A stretch of 64,000 nt of DNA from the NCBI RefSeq assembly GCF_014635185.1, contig NZ_BMCM01000005.1:1-64000 (forward strand), written 5' to 3'. Every line of letters begins with the position of its first letter. The first letter of the stretch is position 1. The notes beneath the pieces were generated by a model that worked only from the letters and a program-made list of their open reading frames with translations, searched no databases and had not been told where the DNA came from. The DNA comes from Microbacterium murale. GTDB lineage: Bacteria > Actinomycetota > Actinomycetes > Actinomycetales > Microbacteriaceae. Position numbers and translations under genes: made by a program. Of this stretch, positions 17,033 through 26,412 are shown in pieces.

Positions 17033-17815
17033 ATGATCGAATTGCGCACCCCTGCCGAGATCGACGAGATGCGAGCGGCCGGACGATTCGTCGCCGAGAC
17101 ACTCGCGACGCTGCGCGATGAGACGAAGATCGGAACGAATCTGCTCTCGATCGATCGGCGTGCGCACGACATGATCCGCAAGCAGGGCGCCGAATCCTGC
17201 TACATCGACTACCACCCCTCGTTCGGCGCCAGTCCGTTCGGCAAGGTCATCTGCACCTCGATCAACGATGCCGTGCTGCACGGACTCCCCCATGACTACA
17301 CGCTTCGTGACGGCGACCTGGTGACGTTGGACTTCGCGGTCTCCGTGGACGGCTGGGTCGCCGACTCCGCCGTGTCATTCGTCGTCGGCACGCCCCGCGA
17401 CGAGGACCTCCGCCTCATCGACACCACCGAGAGGGCGCTGGATGCGGCTATCGAAGCCGCCACGATCGGCAATCGCATCGGCGACATCTCTGCGGCGATC
17501 GCCGCGATCTCGCACGGCGAGGGCTACTCCATCAACACCGACTTCGGGGGTCACGGGGTCGGCCGCATCATGCACGGCGACCCGCATATCCCGAACGACG
17601 GCCGTGCGGGCCGCGGCTTCCCGCTCCGCGCGGGGCTCGTGTTCGCGATCGAGCCGTGGCTGCTCGCCACCACCGACGAGCTCGTCACCGACCCGGACGG
17701 TTGGACGCTGCGCAGTGTCGACGGCTCTCGAGGCGCGCACTCCGAGCACACGATCGCGGTCACCGAGGACGGTCCCATCATCCTCACCGACCGCTCTTTC
17801 CTCGGGGTGAACTGA
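17033..17815 (+). CDS. map: Methionine aminopeptidase, type I
   Basis: 260 residues. Removes N-terminal Met from nascent proteins with a di-metal site. The ligands appear in order: Asp in TLDFAVSVDGW, Asp in VADSAVSF, His in GGHGVGRIMH, Glu in VFAIEPW and Glu in HSEHTIAVTEDG. The substrate-binding His is in DAVLHGLP. The N-terminus MIELRTPAEIDEMRAAGR is standard. GAGAGGAACACC precedes the ATG. It is divergent from the small membrane protein gene. The companion peptide deformylase gene is at 44.6 kb. Confidence 0.96.
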   Translation: MIELRTPAEIDEMRAAGRFVAETLATLRDETKIGTNLLSIDRRAHDMIRKQGAESCYIDYHPSFGASPFGKVICTSINDAVLHGLPHDYTLRDGDLVTLDFAVSVDGWVADSAVSFVVGTPRDEDLRLIDTTERALDAAIEAATIGNRIGDISAAIAAISHGEGYSINTDFGGHGVGRIMHGDPHIPNDGRAGRGFPLRAGLVFAIEPWLLATTDELVTDPDGWTLRSVDGSRGAHSEHTIAVTEDGPIILTDRSFLGVN

Positions 17816-17854
17816 CTTCTCCGCTTTCGCGCTCGGGTATGCCACTCTGAGGGC

Positions 17855-18448
17855 ATGATCCCTGAGGACCGTCACGTACCGCACCGTGTGCTGCTCGTGC
17901 GTCACGGCCAGACCCAGTGGAATCGCGAAGGGCGGTTGCACGGTCAGCTCGATTCCGCCCTGACGGCGGACGGCATCGCCCAGGCGTCGGCGGTCGCCGA
18001 GCGATTGGTGCCGTTCGGCGCACGCACGGTGTGCTCCAGCCCGCAGGGACGCGCGCTGCGAACAGCGGTCATCATCGCCGAGCGGCTCGGCGCAGACCTG
18101 GTCGAGGTGCCTGAACTCAGCGAGCTGCACCTGGGCGAGATGGCAGGCATGACCCGCGTCGAGATCGAGGAGGCGTTCCCCGGCGCGCGTGAGGCACGCG
18201 CGGAGAATCGCTACGGCTGGGCGTTCCCCGGCGGGGAGAGTTACGCCGCGGCGCGGGGCAGGGCGCGTACGGCGCTGTCGGCATGCGGATGGGCGGCCGA
18301 CGGAGTCCCTGTCCTTGTGACGCACGAGATGATCGGGCGGATGCTGCGCGCGGAGCTGCGCGGACTGGATGCTGCGCAGGCGCTCGCGCTGCGGCATCCG
18401 CTCGGCTCGGTGTTCGAGGTGACCGCCCGTTCCGAGCGGATGCTGTAG
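17855..18448 (+). CDS. Histidine phosphatase family protein (phosphoglycerate mutase-like)
   Basis: 197 residues. RVLLVRHGQTQWNREGRLHG near residue 11 is the RHG motif carrying the phospho-accepting His. CSSPQGRALRTA, ELHLGEMAGM and the second histidine in VTHEMIGRML complete the active site. The family contains phosphoglycerate mutases and varied phosphatases; the substrate cannot be told from sequence. It lies 39 bp after map, without an obvious ribosome site except GAGGGC 1 nt before ATG, and could be co-transcribed with map or start from a TATGCC box just upstream. Confidence 0.88.
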   Translation: MIPEDRHVPHRVLLVRHGQTQWNREGRLHGQLDSALTADGIAQASAVAERLVPFGARTVCSSPQGRALRTAVIIAERLGADLVEVPELSELHLGEMAGMTRVEIEEAFPGAREARAENRYGWAFPGGESYAAARGRARTALSACGWAADGVPVLVTHEMIGRMLRAELRGLDAAQALALRHPLGSVFEVTARSERML

Positions 18449-18473
18449 CCACTACTCTCTCGCGTGAGACCCC

Positions 18474-18512
18474 ACCGTCTGCATGAGACCCCAACCATAG
18501 CGGGGTGTCTCA
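18474..18512. terminator. Repeat-containing hairpin between convergent genes
   Basis: GTGAGACCCCA at about 18465-18475 and TGAGACCCCA at 18484-18493 are direct repeats. The second pairs with GGGGTGTCTCA at 18502-18512 to make a hairpin with a 2-nt bulge. It lies between the 3' ends of the phosphatase (plus) and methyltransferase (minus) genes and may act as a bidirectional terminator. No clear T-run is seen. Confidence 0.45.
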
Positions 18513-18547
18513 CGCAGCGGATGTTGCCTCAAGCAGGATAATCGCGG

Positions 18548-19285
18548 TCAGACCGCGCGGTAGACGAAGACTTCGGTCAGCATGGGGAGCTCGAACCGCG
18601 GCTGACCCGCGGTCTGAGGGTCCGTATCCAGAATCTCCTCGATCCCGGCGACCATACCCGCGCGGGTCTCCTCATCGGCGACGAGAAAGCTGCTCACCGT
18701 GAGCCAACGAGCGATGTAGTCGGCGCGGGTGATGCTCTCCGACCATGCGATCTCGGCTCTGCGGTCGAAGGTGAATCCGGGCAGATCCTCCGCGGCGGAT
18801 TCGGTCGTCGCATCCTTCTCGGCCACTGCCGGGTGGGCGACGCGATGGCAGGCACGGTCCCAGGCGCACGTCGGATCCGAGTGGTTCCAGAGCAGGCCCA
18901 GCGTGCCGCCCGGAACGAGCACACGGGCGATCTCCGCGCACGCGGGATCACGATCGAACCAGTGGAACGCCTGCGCGACGGTGACGGCATCCACCGACAA
19001 ATCGGGCAGCGGGATGCTCTCCGCACCCGCGACGATCGCCTCGGTGTCGGGAAGCTTGGCGCGAAGCACATCGAGCATCGCCGCAGACGGCTCGACCGCG
19101 ATCACTCGGTCGGCGCGAGTGAAGAGCAGTTCGGTGAACTTGCCGGTGCCGGCTCCGAGGTCGAGCACCGTGCTCACGCGCGAAGGAAGGATCTCGGCTG
19201 CGGCGGCATCAGGGAACCCCGGCCGGAACCGGTCGTACTCCTCGCCGATGTTCTCGAACGACTTCGCCAGCTGCTGCTTCTGCAT
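18548..19285 (-). CDS. Class I SAM-dependent methyltransferase
   Basis: 245 residues. The SAM-binding loop is TVLDLGAGTGKFTELL near residue 39, followed by IAVEPSAAML (motif II acid) and VDAVTVAQAFHWFD, the layout of UbiE/Tam-like methyltransferases of the Methyltransf_11 group. The C-terminal half has the aromatic residues common in small-molecule methyltransferases. The substrate is unknown. ATG 19285. It is alone on the minus strand, 23 bp after the ABC-F gene's stop, and is probably transcribed with it. Confidence 0.85.
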   Translation of the reverse strand: MQKQQLAKSFENIGEEYDRFRPGFPDAAAAEILPSRVSTVLDLGAGTGKFTELLFTRADRVIAVEPSAAMLDVLRAKLPDTEAIVAGAESIPLPDLSVDAVTVAQAFHWFDRDPACAEIARVLVPGGTLGLLWNHSDPTCAWDRACHRVAHPAVAEKDATTESAAEDLPGFTFDRRAEIAWSESITRADYIARWLTVSSFLVADEETRAGMVAGIEEILDTDPQTAGQPRFELPMLTEVFVYRAV

Positions 19286-19308
19286 GCCTCGACGCTAACA
19301 GCCGCAGG

Positions 19309-20907
19309 CTACGCGAGTTCGATCAGGTCCTGGTACTCCTGGCTCCAGATGTCTTCGACTCCGTCAGGCAGGATCAGCACGCGCTCGGGGTTGAGCGACT
19401 GGACGGCCCCAGGGTCGTGCGAGACGAGCACCACAGCGCCCTCGTAGTGCGCCAGGGCGTCGAGGATCTCCTCACGCGACGCGGGGTCGAGGTTGTTCGT
19501 GGGCTCATCGAGCAGCAGCAGGTTCGCGGATGACACAACGAGGGTCGCCAGGGACAGACGCGTCTTCTCGCCACCGGAGAGAACCCCGGCGGGCTTGAGC
19601 ACATCGTCGCCCGTGAACAGGAACGAGCCGAGAACCCGTCGCGCCTCCATCTCCGTGATGTGCGGGGCTGCCGAGACCATGTTCTGGAGCACAGACCGCT
19701 CCACGTCGAGGTTCTCGTGCTCCTGCGCGTAGTAGCCGATCTTCACGCCGAAGCCGGGCTGCAGCTCGCCCGTGTCCGGCTCGTCGACGCCGGCGAGCAT
19801 GCGCAACAGCGTGGTCTTTCCCGCACCGTTGAGTCCGAGCACGACGACCTTCGAACCGCGGTCGATCGCGAGGTCGACATCGGTGAAGATCTCCAGCGAC
19901 CCGTACGACTTCGACAGGCCCGTCGCCATCATCGGCGTCTTGCCGCAGGGCGCGGGCTTCGGGAAGCGCAGCTTGGCGACGCGATCGACTTCGCGCACGT
20001 CATCCAGGCCGGCCAGCATCTTCTCGGCGCGCGCCACCATCTGGTGCGCAGCGGCGGCCTTCGACGCCTTGGCTCCGAAGCGAGCGGCCTGCTGCTGCAG
20101 CGTGGTCGCCTTCTTCTCGACGTTCGCGCGCTCCTTCTTGCGACGCTCCTCGTCGGCGACCCGCTGGCGGAGGTAGTTCTTCCAGTTCATGTTGTAGATG
20201 TCGATGTTCTGACGGTTCGCGTCCAGGTAGAACACCCGGTTGACCGTCTCGCCGACGATCTCGACATCGTGGCTGATCACGATCAGCCCGCCCTTGTAGC
20301 TCTTCAGGAACTCACGCAGCCACACGACGCTGTCGGCGTCGAGGTGGTTCGTCGGCTCATCGAGGATCATCGTCTCGGCGTCGGAGAACAGGATGCGCGC
20401 GAGCTCGATGCGTCGGCGCTGACCACCGGAGAGCGACTTCAACGGCTGGTCGAGAATCCGGTCCGGCAGCGAAAGGTTGTTGGCGATGGAGGCCGCTTCA
20501 GCCTCCGCAGCATACCCGCCGAGTCCTTCGAACTGCTCCGTGAGATTGCCGAATCGACGCATGGCCTTGTCGGCCACGGCCGGGTCAGACGATGCCATGT
20601 CCTCAGCGGCCTTGGTCATGCCCAGCTGGATCGTGCCGAGGCCTCGTGCGTCGAGGATGCGCGTGCGCGCGAGCATCTCCGGATCACCGCTGCGGGGGTC
20701 CTGCGGCAGGTAGCCGAGCTCACCGGACTTCGTCACCTTGCCGTCCGAAGGCAGCAGGTCGCCTGCGAGCACCTTCGTCAGAGTGGTCTTGCCGGCGCCG
20801 TTGCGGCCGACCAGTCCGATCTTGTCGCCGTCGGAGACGCGGAACGACACGCCGTCCATGAGGAGGCGGGCGCCAACGCGAATCTCGAGGTCGTGCACGG
20901 CAAGCAC
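19309..20907 (-). CDS. ABC-F family ATPase (ribosome-associated)
   Basis: 532 residues with two ABC domains and no membrane helices. Domain 1 has Walker A GLVGRNGAGKTTL near residue 34, signature SLSGGQRRRIELA and Walker B TMILDEPTNHLD. A basic, coiled linker follows (residues ~240-300, DEERRKKERANVEKKATTLQ), which is the P-site tRNA-interaction motif of ABC-F proteins. Domain 2 has GLNGAGKTTLLRM, VLSGGEKTRLSLA and LLLLDEPTNNLD. ABC-F proteins act on ribosomes, either in translation or in antibiotic protection. Which subgroup (Uup, EttA, ARE) this is cannot be settled. The start is GTG 20907. A TATACT box on the minus strand at 20960-20965 is a plausible -10. Confidence 0.9.
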   Translation of the reverse strand: MLAVHDLEIRVGARLLMDGVSFRVSDGDKIGLVGRNGAGKTTLTKVLAGDLLPSDGKVTKSGELGYLPQDPRSGDPEMLARTRILDARGLGTIQLGMTKAAEDMASSDPAVADKAMRRFGNLTEQFEGLGGYAAEAEAASIANNLSLPDRILDQPLKSLSGGQRRRIELARILFSDAETMILDEPTNHLDADSVVWLREFLKSYKGGLIVISHDVEIVGETVNRVFYLDANRQNIDIYNMNWKNYLRQRVADEERRKKERANVEKKATTLQQQAARFGAKASKAAAAHQMVARAEKMLAGLDDVREVDRVAKLRFPKPAPCGKTPMMATGLSKSYGSLEIFTDVDLAIDRGSKVVVLGLNGAGKTTLLRMLAGVDEPDTGELQPGFGVKIGYYAQEHENLDVERSVLQNMVSAAPHITEMEARRVLGSFLFTGDDVLKPAGVLSGGEKTRLSLATLVVSSANLLLLDEPTNNLDPASREEILDALAHYEGAVVLVSHDPGAVQSLNPERVLILPDGVEDIWSQEYQDLIELA

Positions 20908-21045
20908 AGCAATGGTCCGTTTCGTCAGGGAGGGAAGTCGGCCGATGGGCCAGCCTCTCAGTATAGGTCGGCTCGTCTGTCAGGACGCCCACAGGAGCAT
21001 GTACAAGACACCTCTGGAGTATGACGAGGTCGATACCTGAGGGTG

Positions 21046-21744
21046 ATGTGGGCGTACCCGGCCGATACGTACGTTCTACGGGTGGACATCGTCAACGACC
21101 TCATCCTTCAAGCCGCCGCCTCGCCCTGGCTCTACCTCGTGATGTTCGCGACTGCGGTGATCGACGGCTTCTTCCCGCCCATCCCCAGCGAGACCGTGCT
21201 CGTCGCCGCGGCAGCCGTCGCGGCATCCACTGGCGAGACGAACATGCCGCTGCTGATCGCCGTCGCCGCTCTCGGGGCGATGATCGGCGACAACATCGCG
21301 TACGCGATCGGTCGGTCGGTCGGCACGACGCGGTTCGCGTGGATGCGCCGGCCGAGGGTGGCTGCGGCGTTCGATCGTGCGCAGCGCACTCTGTCACGCA
21401 GCGGCGCGCCGCTGATCCTCGGCGCCCGCTACATCCCGGTCGGCCGCGTCGCGGTGAACATGTCGGCAGGCGCGCTCGGATACTCCTGGCGGCGCTTCCT
21501 GCCGCTCAGCGTCGTCGGCGGTGTGATGTGGGCTGTGTACAGCGCCGGCATCGGCCTGCTCGCTGGTCACTGGCTCGAGGATCAGCCACTGCTCAGCGCG
21601 GTCTTCGGCGTCGCCTTCGCTCTGGTGCTCGGCTTCGTGATCGACCGCGTGGCAGCGGCGATCCGCCGACGCCGCACCGTTGTCGACTGCGGATCTGCCG
21701 ACGACGAGGTGCACGCCGGCCAACCCGCAGGAGTGACAGGATGA
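21046..21744 (+). CDS. DedA family membrane protein
   Basis: About 232 residues, with several membrane segments. AVIDGFFPPIPSETVLVAAA near residue 40 is the DedA (SNARE-associated/VTT) signature, and GARYIPVGRVAVNMSAGALG is the second conserved segment with the buried Arg. DedA proteins are implicated in lipid (undecaprenyl-phosphate or phospholipid) flipping and membrane homeostasis. The start is uncertain: GTG 21043 or ATG 21046 follows CTGAGGGT, while GTG 21082 would give a more usual N-terminus. The stop overlaps the start of the histidine kinase gene, so the DedA protein and the two-component system may share an operon. Confidence 0.87.
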   Translation: MWAYPADTYVLRVDIVNDLILQAAASPWLYLVMFATAVIDGFFPPIPSETVLVAAAAVAASTGETNMPLLIAVAALGAMIGDNIAYAIGRSVGTTRFAWMRRPRVAAAFDRAQRTLSRSGAPLILGARYIPVGRVAVNMSAGALGYSWRRFLPLSVVGGVMWAVYSAGIGLLAGHWLEDQPLLSAVFGVAFALVLGFVIDRVAAAIRRRRTVVDCGSADDEVHAGQPAGVTG

Positions 21745-23033
21745 CTCCCATGAAGGCCGCCCGACTCGAGAAGCGCGAGTACAAGCGCGAGCACAAGCGC
21801 GAGCAGAAGAACGAGAAGCGCGAGCGGAAGCAGCGGGGCAGGGCGGCCCGCCGTCCGCTCGACCGACGCACCACGATGATCGTGATCCTCTCGGCGATCG
21901 CCCTGGTGCTCTACTCGGTCACCGTCCCCGTGCACGTCGCGCTGTACGCCAGCTCTGTTCCCATCATGATGCTCCTGGCAGCAGTCGCGGTCACCGCGGC
22001 TCTGGTCGGCGTCCGATATCCGAACCTGGCGATCATCATGTTCACGGTCGCCGCAGTGCTGATCCCCCTCACGATCAGCAGAGACGCGGCGCTGCACGCA
22101 CCGTGGCCATGGTCGGTCCCGATGCTCATCGCCTTCGCCGTCACGGTCGCCGCGCTCACCTTCCAACACGGGTGGCGCCACGGACTGATCATGCTCGCGC
22201 TGGGCACGGCCGCGGGTCTCGTCGCGTCGGTGATGCTGCCAACGGTGCCAAGTGCGAACTCGCTCATCGTCACGACCTCGGTCGTCGGCGGCATCTATCT
22301 GATCGCGGTGCTGCTGGCGGGACGGTTACGCCTGGGTGACGAACTCACCCGCCAACGTGAGCACACCGCAGAGGAGCAGGCCCGGCGGGAACTGATCGAG
22401 GAACGCACCCGGATCGCACGCGAATTGCACGACGTCATCGCGCACAGCATGTCGGTGATCCAGGTGCAGGCCTCCACCGCCCGCTACCGGCTGCCCGATC
22501 TCCCGGCTGACGCGGCATCCGAGTTCGACGATCTGGCGGCCACGGCCCGCTCGTCGCTCACGGAGATGCGTCGTCTGCTGGGGGTGCTGCGCACCGAGGA
22601 CCAGTCCGCCGAACTCGCCCCGCAACAGGGCATCGACGACATTCCGGCGCTCGTCGACAGCATCCGACGCGCCGGCGTCGACGTCGGGCTCGAGCTCGTC
22701 ACCGCTGACGTGTCCGCTGCACCGGCCGGCGTGCAGATCGCCGCGTTCCGCATCGTCCAGGAAGCACTGAGCAACGCCGTGCGGCACGCCCCCGGATCCC
22801 GCATCTCGGTCAGTGTCCGCACCGATGACTCGGCGATACGTCTCCGCGTGCACAACACCGCCGCGACCGGTGAGACATCGCCGAGTGCTGCACAGTCCAA
22901 TGGGCACGGCCTTCGCGGGATGAGAGAACGTGTCGCCCTCGTCGACGGTACTCTTGAGGCCGGTCCGGATGCGGACGGCGACTGGACCGTGGCCGCTGCG
23001 CTTCCGTGGGTGTCGAAGCAGGAGAGCATGTGA
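21741..23033 (+). CDS. Sensor histidine kinase (NarL/LytS-type HisKA_3)
   Basis: 430 residues. A striking Lys/Arg/Glu-rich N-terminal tail (residues 5-43) is followed by about six membrane helices (47-195). The dimerisation/phosphoacceptor helix has [20 protein letters not shown] with His230, then an HATPase_c domain with the N-box [11 protein letters not shown] (Asn345) and the G-box [11 protein letters not shown]. It is a membrane sensor with no large external domain, like actinobacterial LiaS/DesK-like kinases that detect membrane or envelope stress. ATG 21741 overlaps the DedA stop. It is paired with the response regulator immediately downstream. Confidence 0.9.
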   Translation: MTPMKAARLEKREYKREHKREQKNEKRERKQRGRAARRPLDRRTTMIVILSAIALVLYSVTVPVHVALYASSVPIMMLLAAVAVTAALVGVRYPNLAIIMFTVAAVLIPLTISRDAALHAPWPWSVPMLIAFAVTVAALTFQHGWRHGLIMLALGTAAGLVASVMLPTVPSANSLIVTTSVVGGIYLIAVLLAGRLRLGDELTRQREHTAEEQARRELIEERTRIARELHDVIAHSMSVIQVQASTARYRLPDLPADAASEFDDLAATARSSLTEMRRLLGVLRTEDQSAELAPQQGIDDIPALVDSIRRAGVDVGLELVTADVSAAPAGVQIAAFRIVQEALSNAVRHAPGSRISVSVRTDDSAIRLRVHNTAATGETSPSAAQSNGHGLRGMRERVALVDGTLEAGPDADGDWTVAAALPWVSKQESM

Positions 23034-23698
23034 GCATCGAAGTCCTCATCGCCGACGATCAGGCGATGGTGCGCGCCGGCTTCGCCGCGCTCCTCGACGC
23101 TCACGATGGCATCACCGTCACCGGCCAGGCATCGGATGGCGCAGAGGCCGTGGCGCTCGCCGCCAGGCTCGATCCCGACGTCATCCTGATGGACGTGCGG
23201 ATGCCGGAACTCGACGGAATCGAGGCGACCAGGCGCATCCTCGGACCCGGTTACCCCGCCGCCAAAGTGCCGCGCATCCTGATGCTCACCACGTTCGACA
23301 TCGACGATTACGTCTACGACGCTCTGAAAGCCGGTGCCAGCGGGTTCCTGCTCAAGGACGCCCTGCCGGAGGAGCTCGTGCACGCCGTGCGCGTGATCGC
23401 CGCGGGTGACGCACTGCTGTCGCCCAGCGTCACCCGGCGCATGATCGCGCAGTTCGCGACGCAGAAACCGCGCGCCACGGCATCCGGCAATCTGCTCGCC
23501 GAGCTCACCGACCGCGAGCGAGAGGTGCTGGTCCTCATCGGACAGGGCCGCTCGAACAACGAGATCGCCGCCACCCTGTTCATCGCGGAGCAGACCGTGA
23601 AGACGCATGTCGGCAAGGTGCTCGCGAAGATCGGCGCACGCGACCGCGTGCAGGCCGTGATCTTCGCCTACGACACCGGGCTCGCCGAACCCGCCTGA
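23030..23698 (+). CDS. NarL/FixJ-type response regulator
   Basis: 222 residues from GTG 23030, which overlaps the kinase stop (GTGA) after GGAGAG. The receiver domain has Asp10 in the acidic pocket, phosphoacceptor Asp55 in [10 protein letters not shown] and Lys109 in GFLLKDALP. The C-terminal LuxR-type helix-turn-helix covers about 158-205 ([20 protein letters not shown] and [12 protein letters not shown]). It regulates transcription on phosphorylation by the upstream kinase. A perfect 16-bp palindrome lies only 4 bp after its stop and ahead of the next gene, a plausible binding site. Confidence 0.92.
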   Translation: MSIEVLIADDQAMVRAGFAALLDAHDGITVTGQASDGAEAVALAARLDPDVILMDVRMPELDGIEATRRILGPGYPAAKVPRILMLTTFDIDDYVYDALKAGASGFLLKDALPEELVHAVRVIAAGDALLSPSVTRRMIAQFATQKPRATASGNLLAELTDREREVLVLIGQGRSNNEIAATLFIAEQTVKTHVGKVLAKIGARDRVQAVIFAYDTGLAEPA

Positions 23699-23702
23699 TC
23701 TG

Positions 23703-23718
23703 CCCTACCGCGGTAGGG
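23703..23718. promoter_or_regulatory. Perfect 16-bp palindrome CCCTACCGCGGTAGGG
   Basis: The palindrome lies between the response-regulator stop (23698) and the acyltransferase start (23798). A loop-free DNA dyad of this length suits a dimeric regulator, for example the NarL-type protein just upstream, controlling the acyltransferase gene. It has no T-run, so a terminator role is less likely. Confidence 0.45.
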
Positions 23719-23797
23719 GTCATGACGACCCCGCAGTGTGATGTGACCACGGCCGCCGCGTGAATAACCTCCTCGAACACCCACTGAGGAGGACGTC

Positions 23798-25129
23798 ATG
23801 GCCATCGCGGAACTGCGATCGAGCATCACCACCAAATCGACGCGCGACACCGGCATCGACTTCGTGCGAGCGCTGTGCGTGCTCGGAGTCGTCCTGCTGC
23901 ACTCGATGATGGTGGGCGTCACAGTCACCGAATCCGGTCCTCTGTTCGCCAATGCCAGTGACGGCTCGTGGTGGATCACTCCGCTGAGCTGGGTGCTGCA
24001 GGTCATGCCGCTGTTCTTCGTCATCGGCGGATTCGCCGGATACACATCGCTCCGGCGCGCGCAGCAGCGCGGCGGCACCGCGAAGGAGTTCGTGGCGGCA
24101 CGCATCCACCGGCTCGTCCTGCCCGCCGTCGTCACGATCGGCGTCGTCGGCATCGTGTTGACAGTGCTTCTCGCGAACGGGGTTCCCGCTGATCTCGTGG
24201 CGATCGCCGGCTACCGCTACGGCCAACCGCTCTGGTTCCTCGGCGTCTTCCTGCTGTGCCAGGTGCTGCTGCCGCTGTTCGCGGCTGCCCACAGACGCGC
24301 CCCGTGGATCACGATCACTCTGCTCGTCGCCGCGGCCGTGGCAGTGGATGCCGTGCGCAATGCGACCGGCATCGAGGGCGTCGGGTTCGTGAACCTCGCG
24401 TTCGTCTGGCTCGCGCTGCAGCAGCTCGGCTTCTTCTTCGCCGACGGACGGATCGACGCTCTCAGCCGACGCACCCGGACGGTGATCGGCGTCGCGGCCG
24501 TCGCCGCCCTCGCCGGCACGTTCCTCACCGGCGTGTACTCCCCCGACCTGATCGCGAACATCAATCCGCCCACGGCGTCACTGCTGCTCGTAGGAGTCGC
24601 ACACACCATGCTGCTCTCGCTGCTGCGCGGACGCCTGGCGGTGTGGAGCGCGCGTCCCCTTCCCACCCGGTTCCGCAACTTCGTCACCCCGCGTGCCATG
24701 ACCATCTACCTGTGGCACATGCCGGTGCTGCTCGCCATGGCTGGAGTGTCAGCGGTCTTCGCGTTGACGACAGGCATCGCTCTGCCAGAGCCCAGCAGCA
24801 TCGCATGGTGGACGACCAGGCCGCTGTGGCTCGCCACAGTCGTCGTGTTGACCGCCCTCATCGCCTCCGTGCTCGCCGGCATCGAGGCACGGCGCATTCC
24901 GGAACCCACGCGTTCCAATGGGCGTCTCTTCGCAGCGAGCGCGATCGGCACCGTCGCCATCGTCGGGCTGCTGGTCGTCGGCACGACGCCGGTGACCGCC
25001 ATGATCGCGGTGGCTCTGCTGATCGCGTCCCTGCGACTTGCGCGTCCGCGTCACGCCGCTTCGGCGGCGTGGCCGAGCCGCAACCCGGGAATCGCCGCGA
25101 CAAGCACCAGAGCGATGCAGAATGCGTAG
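23798..25129 (+). CDS. Acyltransferase 3 family integral membrane protein
   Basis: 443 residues with about ten membrane helices. The N-terminus TGIDFVRALCVLGVVLLHSM carries the D...R...H residues characteristic of acyltransferase-3 proteins (OafA/WecH/MdmB-like). Such enzymes O-acylate cell-surface glycans or other extracytoplasmic molecules. MTIYLWHMPVLLAM near residue 304 is another conserved segment. ATG 23798 follows CTGAGGAGGACGTC. The 3' end overlaps the convergent MFS gene by about 79 bp. Its expression may be controlled from the palindrome upstream. The substrate is unknown. Confidence 0.85.
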   Translation: MAIAELRSSITTKSTRDTGIDFVRALCVLGVVLLHSMMVGVTVTESGPLFANASDGSWWITPLSWVLQVMPLFFVIGGFAGYTSLRRAQQRGGTAKEFVAARIHRLVLPAVVTIGVVGIVLTVLLANGVPADLVAIAGYRYGQPLWFLGVFLLCQVLLPLFAAAHRRAPWITITLLVAAAVAVDAVRNATGIEGVGFVNLAFVWLALQQLGFFFADGRIDALSRRTRTVIGVAAVAALAGTFLTGVYSPDLIANINPPTASLLLVGVAHTMLLSLLRGRLAVWSARPLPTRFRNFVTPRAMTIYLWHMPVLLAMAGVSAVFALTTGIALPEPSSIAWWTTRPLWLATVVVLTALIASVLAGIEARRIPEPTRSNGRLFAASAIGTVAIVGLLVVGTTPVTAMIAVALLIASLRLARPRHAASAAWPSRNPGIAATSTRAMQNA

Positions 25130-26412
25130 ACGACCGGGAACGCGTGCACGCCCCCACCGAGGGTCGCCACGCCGAGTCCCGCCAGTGCGACGGCCATGGC
25201 AGATCCGGTGGCGTCCGAGATCGATAGCGCTGACGAGTTGAACCCTTCGTTGCCCCGCTCCGAATACGCCAGCATCAGCACGTTGAGACGCGGATATATG
25301 AGCCCCATGCCTCCTCCCGCGAGTCCCCAGCTGACGACGATGACGATCGGCGAAGCATCCGCGAGTGCCGTCACGAGCACCGCAAGGAGTGCCACGAGGA
25401 TCAGCGCGATGCTGGTCATCGCGATGCGGTGGTTGCCGAGCGCCTCTCCGTATCTCCCCTGAAGTGCGGATCCCCCGGCCCACGCCAAGGCGCCCAGCAT
25501 CAGCGCGACTCCCGACCAGGTCGGTGAGAAGCCGAACTGCTCCATGAGCAGATACGGGATGTACGCTTCTGCGGCGAAGAACGCCCCGGCGATGAGTCCG
25601 CGCGCCAGCACCACGCTCGGCAGTCCACGCGCAGCGCGAAGCGTGCCTCTGGGCAGCAGCTTCAGCACGGCGAACCCGATGATGAGCACCGCCACGACAG
25701 CCGTCGGCCAACCAGTACTCGGAGGGAGGTCGGCAGCGAGTCCAACGGTCACTGCGGCGACGGCCACGACGAGGGCGAGCAGCAACCGAAGCCAGACTCG
25801 ACCGACGCTCAAGGCGTTCCCGCCGCCCAAGTCGACACCGTGCAGACGCGCGGCGATCGTGACGAATGCGATCAGGGTCAGAACTGCGACACCGAGGAAC
25901 GCCCAGCGCCAGTCCAGGAACTCGGCGACGGCGCCCGCGAGGAACGGTCCGATCATCGAGGGGACCACCCAGGCGGCAGCGAATACCGCGAAGATCCGTC
26001 CGTGCAGATGAGGGGGGTACAGGCGTGCGACGACCACGTACAGAGCAACGGTCTGACCGCCGGCACCGAGCCCCTGCACGAGTCGTCCGATCAGGAACTG
26101 CTCCATCGTGAACGCGAACCCTGAGATGACGAGTCCGGCGACGAAGAGCGTCACCGCGGTGTAAAGAGCGCCTCGCGGGCCGCGGACATCCGATGCGGCA
26201 CCACACGCGACCATGCCGATCACGCTGGTGGCCAGTGTCCCCGCGAATGCCACGGCGAAGAGCGCCTGCCCGTCGAGCGCCTCGCTGACAACAGGCATGA
26301 CCGTCGTCACTGCCAGCGCCTCGATCGCGCCGAGGAAGATCAGCGCAGTGGCGCCGACCGTCACCCAGATGCGTTCCCGATCCCAAATCGAGACGGGATG
26401 AACGTCGGTCAT
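25051..26412 (-). CDS. Major facilitator superfamily transporter
   Basis: 453 residues with 12-14 hydrophobic helices. The loop 2-3 motif appears as ASDVRGPRGALYTA near residue 75. The second helix pair includes FLIGRLVQGLGAGGQTVALY, resembling drug/H+ antiporters of the DHA2/EmrB-like group. It probably exports drugs or metabolites; the substrate is unknown. Its ATG overlaps the stop of the aminotransferase gene upstream (ATGA), so the two are coupled, and the transporter might export a product or by-product of that enzyme (speculation). The 3' end overlaps the convergent acyltransferase gene. Confidence 0.87.
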   Translation of the reverse strand: MTDVHPVSIWDRERIWVTVGATALIFLGAIEALAVTTVMPVVSEALDGQALFAVAFAGTLATSVIGMVACGAASDVRGPRGALYTAVTLFVAGLVISGFAFTMEQFLIGRLVQGLGAGGQTVALYVVVARLYPPHLHGRIFAVFAAAWVVPSMIGPFLAGAVAEFLDWRWAFLGVAVLTLIAFVTIAARLHGVDLGGGNALSVGRVWLRLLLALVVAVAAVTVGLAADLPPSTGWPTAVVAVLIIGFAVLKLLPRGTLRAARGLPSVVLARGLIAGAFFAAEAYIPYLLMEQFGFSPTWSGVALMLGALAWAGGSALQGRYGEALGNHRIAMTSIALILVALLAVLVTALADASPIVIVVSWGLAGGGMGLIYPRLNVLMLAYSERGNEGFNSSALSISDATGSAMAVALAGLGVATLGGGVHAFPVVYAFCIALVLVAAIPGLRLGHAAEAA

